Positions 1 through 4,701 of a stretch of 6,796 bases of DNA are shown here, piece after piece. The translations under genes and the position numbers were made by a program. The notes beneath the pieces are model-generated. The model saw only the letters and a list, made by a program, of their open reading frames with translations, was not told the origin of the DNA and did not search any database. Source of the stretch: a bacterium. Its GTDB lineage: Bacteria > Bacteroidota > Bacteroidia > Cytophagales > Thermonemataceae. Position 1 is the first letter of the stretch, and the number at the start of each line of letters is the position of its first letter. Location of the stretch: positions 1 to 6,796 of the forward strand of contig JANYGM010000092.1 in NCBI GenBank assembly GCA_025362415.1, given 5' to 3'.

Positions 1-1344
1 TGGGTCAATAAGCAACCTGCTTGGCTTTCCGTTGAGCGTTACGTAAGCCTCTACACGCACAGAATGCACTAAATTTGGTGTTTTTGAGGTTTTTTGATAA
101 TGATTTCCTAGAAAATGAGCAAATTGCAAAATCATATCTGGCTGCATTGACATCTGTTTTTCTTGATGAGAATTAAGAAATTCACTATTATCAACAATGC
201 CCTCCTTGCCTGTAAGAGGGTTTTTTACGTAAAAAGTAGCTGTTCCTGCCTTTTCCATAAGCATCACACGCCAAGAAAAACGGTAGCCCTCTTCTGACCA
301 AAATAAGTTATTTTCGTAGCACAAAAACCGCAAAGGGAAAATTATTTGGAAAAGGAAAAACGCCCCCAACCCTAGCATAGCGCAAGGGGAGAAATACAAA
401 TTTTTCACTACTTTTACAGTTATTTTTGTATTTACAAGTAACTCATTATCAATTTGATAGCTATTATTTTTATTCAGAAAATTCCAATCAAAAAATATCA
501 AAGTTGCGCCTATCATCACGAGAGGGAAAACGCCAATTTGAAACAACAAACCTGTCAAAATATGAAAGATAATCACAGTCAGATAAGCAAAAAAGCGTGT
601 TTTTTTGTTGATAAGAAAGAAAACAATAAAGCAATCATAAAGCATTCCTACCCACGAGAATACGTAAGGCGTGATTTGCCAAGTGAAAATTTTGCCAATA
701 ATGGGCATTTTGTCGTGTGCGGGAAGCCAAATTTTGAGTGGTAAGGCATTAAATAACCAATCATAATTTATTTTTGCAAGTCCCGCATAAATATAAACGA
801 AACTTATTTGTAATTTTAGTATCAAAATACACCAATTAGGCACATTTCCACTAAAAAAACGCCCCACTTTTGTATTAAAGTCCGTATCAAAATTTGTATT
901 AAAGTCCCCCCTTTGGGGGTTAGGGGGCTTTTGGGGGTTGGTGGGCTTTTGAGATTTTACAAAAATCAACAAAAAACAAACGCAACTCACAAAATAATAA
1001 TGATTAAGATAATAAGTTAAATCAATTAGTTCTGTGTAAGCAAAACATAAAAATAAAACTATTGCAGCAACTTTATAAAGTGTTTTTTGTGCAAACATCA
1101 CGCCCAAAGATGCCAAAATCATCAAGTAATGAATGGCATACAAATAATGGCTAGAAAGTGGTTCTATCCACTCAAAACCCCAATATTTGAAATGGAATTT
1201 TGGTTTTATGTAATGGTCTTCTATCCAACCCAAATACATAAAACGGATAGTTCCTATTATCATAAGCGCACCAAAGATAAGTTTAAAAACTATCAATGGT
1301 GCGGATGGAACTTGTTTTTGAAGATATTTTAGAATATTATTCAG
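1..1344 (-). CDS. HTTM / vitamin K-dependent gamma-carboxylase-like membrane protein, C-terminus cut by window edge
   Basis: Translating the minus strand gives an uninterrupted frame of 448 codons from a CTG at 1344 to the left edge. The product is a multi-pass membrane protein, with hydrophobic segments near residues 15-38, 66-85, 89-103, 117-129, 173-190, 226-246, 251-286 and 322-341, followed by a soluble C-terminal domain. The stretch YAGLAKINYDWL (186-197) matches the VKGC/HTTM signature; Lys191 aligns with the catalytic-base lysine of vitamin K-dependent gamma-glutamyl carboxylase. EEGYRFSWRVMLMEK (351-365) and the ending VTLNGKPSRLLIDP are also typical of bacterial HTTM proteins. Probably only a short C-terminal piece is missing. 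It follows the imelysin gene by about 60 nt with no clear promoter between, so co-transcription is likely. No ATG exists at the conserved N-terminus: after an in-frame TAA at 1357-1359 the candidates are ATA 1356, CTG 1344 and ATT 1335. The first ATG (1263) would remove half of the first membrane helix. Residues 131-160 are a low-complexity insert. Family is certain enough; substrate is unknown. Confidence 0.9.
   Translation of the reverse strand, partial: MNNILKYLQKQVPSAPLIVFKLIFGALMIIGTIRFMYLGWIEDHYIKPKFHFKYWGFEWIEPLSSHYLYAIHYLMILASLGVMFAQKTLYKVAAIVLFLCFAYTELIDLTYYLNHYYFVSCVCFLLIFVKSQKPTNPQKPPNPQRGDFNTNFDTDFNTKVGRFFSGNVPNWCILILKLQISFVYIYAGLAKINYDWLFNALPLKIWLPAHDKMPIIGKIFTWQITPYVFSWVGMLYDCFIVFFLINKKTRFFAYLTVIIFHILTGLLFQIGVFPLVMIGATLIFFDWNFLNKNNSYQIDNELLVNTKITVKVVKNLYFSPCAMLGLGAFFLFQIIFPLRFLCYENNLFWSEEGYRFSWRVMLMEKAGTATFYVKNPLTGKEGIVDNSEFLNSHQEKQMSMQPDMILQFAHFLGNHYQKTSKTPNLVHSVRVEAYVTLNGKPSRLLIDP
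872..946. repeat. C/G-rich repeat segment inside the HTTM gene
   Basis: The plus strand has three 12-nt units at 872-883, 884-895 and 896-907; the outer two are identical (GTATTAAAGTCC) and the middle one is diverged. They are followed by CCCCC-TTT-GGGGG (907-919), a small perfect hairpin, and further G-runs at 923-927, 933-937 and 943-945. On the coding strand the frame stays open and encodes Pro/Asn/Gln-rich sequence (KPTNPQKPPNPQRG) followed by DFNT/NFDT/DFNT units. It lies in a loop between hydrophobic segments 4 and 5, a variable place in HTTM proteins. CCCCCTAACCCCCAAAGGGGG-like sequences are, from memory, dispersed in many Bacteroidota genomes, so an inserted dispersed repeat is the likely origin. 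Confidence 0.7.
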
Positions 1345-1371
1345 TTTATCAAGTATTTATAATTGTGTTTT

Positions 1372-1406
1372 CTCGTACTTCGTACCTCAAACTTCGTACC
1401 TAATTT
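1372..1406. repeat. Degenerate 7-nt repeat array at the imelysin stop codon
   Basis: Five consecutive 7-nt units fill this stretch: CTCGTAC first, TTCGTAC twice (1379-1385 and 1393-1399), a diverged CTCAAAC between them, and CTAATTT last. The final unit overlaps the imelysin stop codon (TTA at 1405-1407 on the plus strand). The array occupies most of the gap between imelysin and the HTTM gene. Confidence 0.65.
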
Positions 1407-2535
1407 AGTCTCCATCTCCGCTACTAAAAGTAATAGCAATGCCCAATAATGAAGACATATCACTTTTAAAAAACCTTGTGTTTTTCTGTATTTCTGTATG
1501 TAAGTTTTCTAATAAAAGTGGTGAATTTGTTATCTGAAAAGCAACAGAATTACTTGTAGGAATAGCATTTAAAGCAGTTTTTATTGCTAATAATTGTGTT
1601 TCTGTTGATGTTATGAGGGCATTTCCGCCTTCAACGCTTTGCAAATATTCTTTAAAACCTATGCCATCTTCCTCTATTTTTGATTTTCCATACCAAATAT
1701 TTTCTATTGCTTTGAAATGTAACTGCATCATTATAAGTGTTTTAGCAGAATAATAAGCCTCTACTCTTTGCGACTCTGCCTGCGTTTGCCCTGCACGCTT
1801 GCCCAATGGAACGCCCAATTTGAAATTTTTGAGTGCTTCAAAACTACGCAAAAACTCATTATAAAGTTGAGAAGTGCTACTACCAACATCTGTAGCATCA
1901 TTTGCAATAAATTCGTTTGCAAAAGTGCCATTTGCACCATTCCAAGCAGTATTTACTTCATCAATACGTGTTTTCAGATTGGAAACGGCATTTATTAGAA
2001 ATGTTTTACGGTTCTGAAAATTAGTTTGTGTAGTGAAATTGCTAATAATCAAAATGTTATCATTATTCAAATTAAAAATCAAATACTCAACTGCCAAAAA
2101 ACCTCTTGCATCTCTGTTAAAATCACTAAAATTTGCATTTCCAAGCGTTATTGCATTGTCAATTTTGGTGCTAGACACAGGAAAAGTAGCAATTTCCTCT
2201 GTCAAACTTTTACGCAAACCTTGTTCACCTGCCACACCAAAATTATAACTATTCGCATATTGAAAAGCAGAATAAGTATTTGTCCAAGCTGTTTGAAGTA
2301 TATTAAGATTTGCGGTATTTGGTGCATTTGTAAAACTTTGTGTAGCCGTTTGCAATATATCTGTTTGCATTTTCAAATCCAAAAAAGCTGGTTTTATTAG
2401 CTTTTGAGCATAATTTTGCAACATCAATTTTCTATCAAAGTTATTGGCTGTAACATCAGTTTTATCTTTACAAGAAGAAAATAATTGTAAGAAAAGAAAG
2501 TTTACTACTAAAATTAGTTTTATATTTTTTTGCAT
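1405..2535 (-). CDS. Imelysin family lipoprotein (peptidase M75-like fold)
   Basis: This 376-aa protein has an N-terminal hydrophobic segment ending in the lipobox LFSSC (Cys22), so it is predicted to be lipidated and envelope-anchored. The rest fits the all-helical two-repeat imelysin-like fold: LQTAWTNTYSAFQ (80-92), RGFLAVEYLIF (144-154), KLGVPLGKRAG (239-249), VEAYYSAK (258-265), and the C-terminal KSDMSSLLGIAITF...GDGD typical of Bacteroidota members. The family's GxHxxE motif appears as GFLAVE (145-150): the Glu is kept but the His is Leu, so canonical metal binding or peptidase activity is doubtful. Imelysin-like proteins are known from iron-regulated loci and are thought to act in iron uptake; their mechanism is unresolved. 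The gene lies 222 nt after the DUF4856 gene, with no CAAAnnTA promoter complement seen in the gap, so it is probably read from the DUF4856 promoter. The ATG at 2535 places the signal peptide correctly. Confidence 0.92.
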   Translation of the reverse strand: MQKNIKLILVVNFLFLQLFSSCKDKTDVTANNFDRKLMLQNYAQKLIKPAFLDLKMQTDILQTATQSFTNAPNTANLNILQTAWTNTYSAFQYANSYNFGVAGEQGLRKSLTEEIATFPVSSTKIDNAITLGNANFSDFNRDARGFLAVEYLIFNLNNDNILIISNFTTQTNFQNRKTFLINAVSNLKTRIDEVNTAWNGANGTFANEFIANDATDVGSSTSQLYNEFLRSFEALKNFKLGVPLGKRAGQTQAESQRVEAYYSAKTLIMMQLHFKAIENIWYGKSKIEEDGIGFKEYLQSVEGGNALITSTETQLLAIKTALNAIPTSNSVAFQITNSPLLLENLHTEIQKNTRFFKSDMSSLLGIAITFSSGDGD

Positions 2536-2590
2536 TTTTCTAAGAATTTTTGTTCGGTTTTTTGTTTTATTTTGTTTGAATTTACTGCCT

Positions 2591-2650
2591 TAAATTTATT
2601 ATATGGTCAGATTTTCATTGTATTACGGTACAGACCATATAATAAATTTA
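2591..2650. repeat. 18-bp perfect inverted repeat (hairpin) between two lipoprotein genes
   Basis: TAAATTTATTATATGGTC at 2591-2608 is exactly reverse-complemented at 2633-2650, with a 24-nt loop. The loop itself holds TGTA (2619-2622) and TACA (2629-2632), which could extend the structure. Neither side is followed by a T-tract, so it does not look like a standard intrinsic terminator. In the operon transcript it would form a strong stem about 56 nt before the imelysin start, and could act in processing, stability or partial attenuation. A small inserted palindromic element is an alternative. Confidence 0.8.
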
Positions 2651-2695
2651 CAAGCATTAAGTAGGTTTCTATAATTAGTTGATTACAAGCACTAA

Positions 2696-2758
2696 TAGTT
2701 GCTAGTTGCAGACGCTAGTTTGTATTCATTCCTAATTCCTAATTAAAAATTCCTAATT
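2696..2758. repeat. Degenerate 7-nt repeat array at the DUF4856 stop codon
   Basis: Nine 7-nt units can be laid end to end. TAGTTGC occurs twice in tandem (2696-2709) and CCTAATT three times (2731-2737, 2738-2744, 2752-2758), separated by diverged units that keep the 7-nt phase. The last unit overlaps the first base of the DUF4856 stop codon (TTA at 2758-2760). The junction CCTAATTTA is identical to that at the imelysin stop (1399-1407). The upstream half is more degenerate than the downstream half. Confidence 0.6.
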
Positions 2759-3924
2759 TATCTGTTTTGAATTGTAACCCAATTACTCTTAAAATCCTCA
2801 ACTTCTTGTGCAGAAAACCCATAAATTACCTGTAATTTAGTGATAATTTGTGTGAGTTTTGGTAGCTCATTTACGGCATCAGTAACGAATTTGTAAGAAG
2901 TTGGTATGCCGTTGTAAGGTGCATTTAGAAGTACCAAAACCTCGTCTATTTGTCCATCAGTAATCTTTTTTTGACTTTGTGAGATAGTTCTAAAACCGTG
3001 AACAAAGCCCACACATTCACCGTAAGCGTGCAATGCAGCTGCTTTTTGGTTGTCTGTAACTGTGGTTGCACTTAATGTGCTGATAACAGCGTGGCAATAA
3101 TTGATAATTGTTGAGGCATTTACTTTTTCCCACAAAATTTTTATTTCAGCAAGTGCCTCATCACGTTCTTTGTTGTAGTTTGCGCCAGCTTTTACGGCAG
3201 TTTGTAGCTTAATAAATTGCGTTTTCATTTGAGAATAATAGCCATTTCCATCATTTTTATCACGCCTAGCGGCATAATTTGCCATTCCTCTATCACGAAT
3301 TTCTACGGCAACATTAGTAGAGCCAGAATTAGCAAAACTTGGCGTTCCACCAAGAATAGCTAAAATTTGGTCAGAAGTGCTTTCAGTGATGTTTCCAGCA
3401 ATCAAATCTGTGGCGTGTTTATATAAAACTGCTCCAAATAATCCTTTTTCAATCATTTGTTCCATTTCCAAACCATTTTCATCAAACAAATACGCACTAC
3501 TTCCTGTCCCATAAACGCCTCCTTGAGAAGTGCCAGTAGGTGCAGCAGGCACATATAAATTGTTACTTGCTTTTGTAATTTCGTCAAAAAAGCCGTTTGT
3601 ACCTTCTATTTTACTTTTATAATAAGTTGTTGCTAGACTTGCAAGACTTGGCGTTCCTGTTGTGAAAAGATTATCCAAATTAGCTTTAGTCATTGAATTG
3701 ATAAGATTACGCCCCTTTTTTGCCTCGTTTGTAAGTGCCACAAGTTGATTTACTACATTTGTTTGTGTGGTAGTATTCGCTACAAATGTAGCATTATTGT
3801 AAGTAGTTGGAAGCACAAGCGCAGGAATAGGCTCATCTTTTTTACAAGATGAAAACACTAATAGAGTGCCAAAAATAGCAGTTTTTAGAGAATTTGAAAT
3901 GGTTTTTGAAAAGATATTTTTCAT
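2758..3924 (-). CDS. DUF4856 domain-containing lipoprotein
   Basis: This 388-aa protein has an N-terminal signal with the lipobox VFSSC (Cys27), followed by KKDEP, so it is a predicted envelope lipoprotein. The body matches the DUF4856 family of Bacteroidota: YNNATFVANTTTQTNVVNQL near residues 42-61, GLEMEQMIEKGLFGA (151-165), RDKNDGNGYY (221-230) and ALHAYGECVGFVHGFRT (297-313). The family has no defined biochemical function. It is commonly found beside imelysin and HTTM genes, an arrangement recalled from other Bacteroidota genomes and seen here. It is the first gene after a well-formed Bacteroidota promoter with operator-like palindromes, with a leader of roughly 50 nt, so it is probably the promoter-proximal cistron of the DUF4856-imelysin-HTTM operon. 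The ATG at 3924 is chosen because it directly precedes the signal peptide. A metal-related envelope role is inferred from context only. Confidence 0.88.
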   Translation of the reverse strand: MKNIFSKTISNSLKTAIFGTLLVFSSCKKDEPIPALVLPTTYNNATFVANTTTQTNVVNQLVALTNEAKKGRNLINSMTKANLDNLFTTGTPSLASLATTYYKSKIEGTNGFFDEITKASNNLYVPAAPTGTSQGGVYGTGSSAYLFDENGLEMEQMIEKGLFGAVLYKHATDLIAGNITESTSDQILAILGGTPSFANSGSTNVAVEIRDRGMANYAARRDKNDGNGYYSQMKTQFIKLQTAVKAGANYNKERDEALAEIKILWEKVNASTIINYCHAVISTLSATTVTDNQKAAALHAYGECVGFVHGFRTISQSQKKITDGQIDEVLVLLNAPYNGIPTSYKFVTDAVNELPKLTQIITKLQVIYGFSAQEVEDFKSNWVTIQNR

Positions 3925-3981
3925 TAGATTGTTTGGGTGTGATGTGAATATTTTGACTATTTGTAATCATTCTTAATAATG

Positions 3982-4013
3982 CAAAAGTACACCTTATTTA
4001 GAACACTTCCAAA
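3982..4013 (-). promoter_or_regulatory. Bacteroidota-type promoter of the DUF4856 operon
   Basis: On the minus strand TACTTTTG (3989-3982) is an exact match to the Bacteroidota -7 consensus TAnnTTTG. TTTG (4013-4010) lies 20 nt upstream, in the -33 position. Transcription would start around 3975, giving a leader of about 50 nt before the ATG at 3924. A palindromic operator-like site fills the spacer and overlaps the -33 element, an arrangement expected for repression. Confidence 0.7.
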
Positions 4014-4015
4014 TA
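3995..4015. promoter_or_regulatory. Operator-like palindrome, copy 1 (imperfect), within the promoter spacer
   Basis: TATTTAGAA at 3995-4003, then CAC, then TTCCAAATA at 4007-4015. This is the 21-bp palindrome of copies 2 and 3 with one change in the right arm (C for T) and a different centre. It lies between the -33 and -7 elements and covers the -33. The position suggests a repressor site; a Fur- or DtxR-family metal regulator is an inference from the imelysin context. Confidence 0.65.
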
Positions 4016-4022
4016 ATTTAGC

Positions 4023-4049
4023 TATTATTTAGAAAAATTCTAAATAATA
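4023..4049. promoter_or_regulatory. Operator-like palindrome, copy 2 (perfect 12-bp arms)
   Basis: TATTATTTAGAA (4023-4034) and TTCTAAATAATA (4038-4049) are perfect reverse complements around AAA. The 21-bp core at 4026-4046 is identical to the core of copy 3 and lies 31 bp (about three helical turns) from copy 1, so proteins bound at copies 1 and 2 would sit on the same face of the DNA. No T-tract follows, so a terminator role is unlikely. Confidence 0.7.
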
Positions 4050-4108
4050 TTTTCTAATTTTATCAAAATAAAAATGTATTCTATTGATAATCATATCATT
4101 AAAACAAA

Positions 4109-4141
4109 AAAAGCTATTTAGAAAAATTCTAAATAGCTTTT
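4109..4141 (-). terminator. Hairpin with T-rich tail after the thioesterase gene; contains operator core copy 3
   Basis: AAAAGCTATTTAGAA (4109-4123) and its exact complement (4127-4141) form a 15-bp stem with a 3-nt loop. Read on the minus strand it is followed by TTTGTTTT (4108-4101), continuing a run of seven Ts that begins in the stem. This makes it a plausible intrinsic terminator about 60 nt after the thioesterase stop. The stem contains the same 21-bp palindrome (4115-4135) as copy 2, 89 bp away, so it may also be, or have been, a regulator-binding site. The low GC content makes terminator strength uncertain. Confidence 0.6.
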
Positions 4142-4167
4142 AGTTTTACCTTGAAAAATGTATTAAA

Positions 4168-4202
4168 AATTCGTAATTTGTAATTGATACTCCGTAATTG
4201 AT
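4168..4202. repeat. Degenerate 7-nt repeat array at the thioesterase stop codon
   Basis: Five consecutive units: AATTCGT and AATTTGT open the array, AATTGAT occurs twice (4182-4188, 4196-4202), and a diverged ACTCCGT lies between. The last unit overlaps the first base of the thioesterase stop codon (TTA at 4202-4204). It has the same periodicity and the same position relative to the gene as the arrays after imelysin and DUF4856. Confidence 0.6.
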
Positions 4203-4654
4203 TAAATATTATCCAAAAGACGCAATTTGTCTAGAAAATCCGCAGGTGTGGGTGCTTTTTTGAGTGCTATATAATCATAATTGATAATTCTGGCAACTAT
4301 TTTAGTAGTAATACGTTGTGTTTTTTCACTTACGAGGATAGTTTCCATAAGGATTGTAAACTCATCAGGAATGCCAATAGTACGTGTTCCTGCCCACAGC
4401 GTATCAGGAAAAGTAACAGGCATTTTGTATTGCACGTTGATTTCTGCCAAAATAGGTGCAACTTTGCTTTCAAAGTCCATTTTGTAGCCCAACTCGTGAA
4501 AATACGCAATTCGTGCTGTTTCTGCATAGCGCAAATACATTGCATTATTGACGTGTTTTGCGGCATCTTGGTCGCCCCATTGCACGTGTATAGGCATAAT
4601 GGTTTTGTATTCTGCTAGTAAATTATTGGGTTGAATTTCTTTGCTTGTTTCCAT
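4202..4654 (-). CDS. Acyl-CoA thioesterase, hotdog fold (4HBT/YbgC-like)
   Basis: This 150-aa cytoplasmic protein has the usual length for a single-hotdog thioesterase. The N-terminal VQWGDQDAAKHVNNAMYLRY (24-43) is the 4HBT active-site strand and helix. Asp30 aligns with the catalytic Asp of YbgC-type enzymes, and His34/Asn36 follow in the HVNN motif. The following AETARIAYFHELG is the conserved central helix, and the later region supplies the remaining strands of the sheet. It should hydrolyse acyl-CoA or a related thioester; chain-length preference cannot be read from the sequence. It starts 47 nt after the secreted protein gene and no TAnnTTTG is seen in that gap, so it may be co-transcribed with it. 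A terminator-like hairpin lies downstream. A functional link to the DUF4856 operon is not indicated. Confidence 0.9.
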   Translation of the reverse strand: METSKEIQPNNLLAEYKTIMPIHVQWGDQDAAKHVNNAMYLRYAETARIAYFHELGYKMDFESKVAPILAEINVQYKMPVTFPDTLWAGTRTIGIPDEFTILMETILVSEKTQRITTKIVARIINYDYIALKKAPTPADFLDKLRLLDNI

Positions 4655-4701
4655 AAAAAAATTTATAAATTGTTATTTATGTTAAATTTGTTGTATTTAC
4701 T

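Noticed and set aside
454..1332. Plus-strand frames of 81-96 codons (454-744, 1087-1332)
   Set aside because: They lie opposite the HTTM gene, whose minus frame is open throughout and has clear family motifs.
2538..2550. TTCTAAGAA before the imelysin start as another operator copy
   Set aside because: It shares only a few bases with the 21-bp palindrome and its arms are 4 bp.
2591..2650. Phase-variable invertible promoter flanked by inverted repeats
   Set aside because: The 24-nt spacer is too short for a typical inverton and contains no TAnnTTTG in either orientation.
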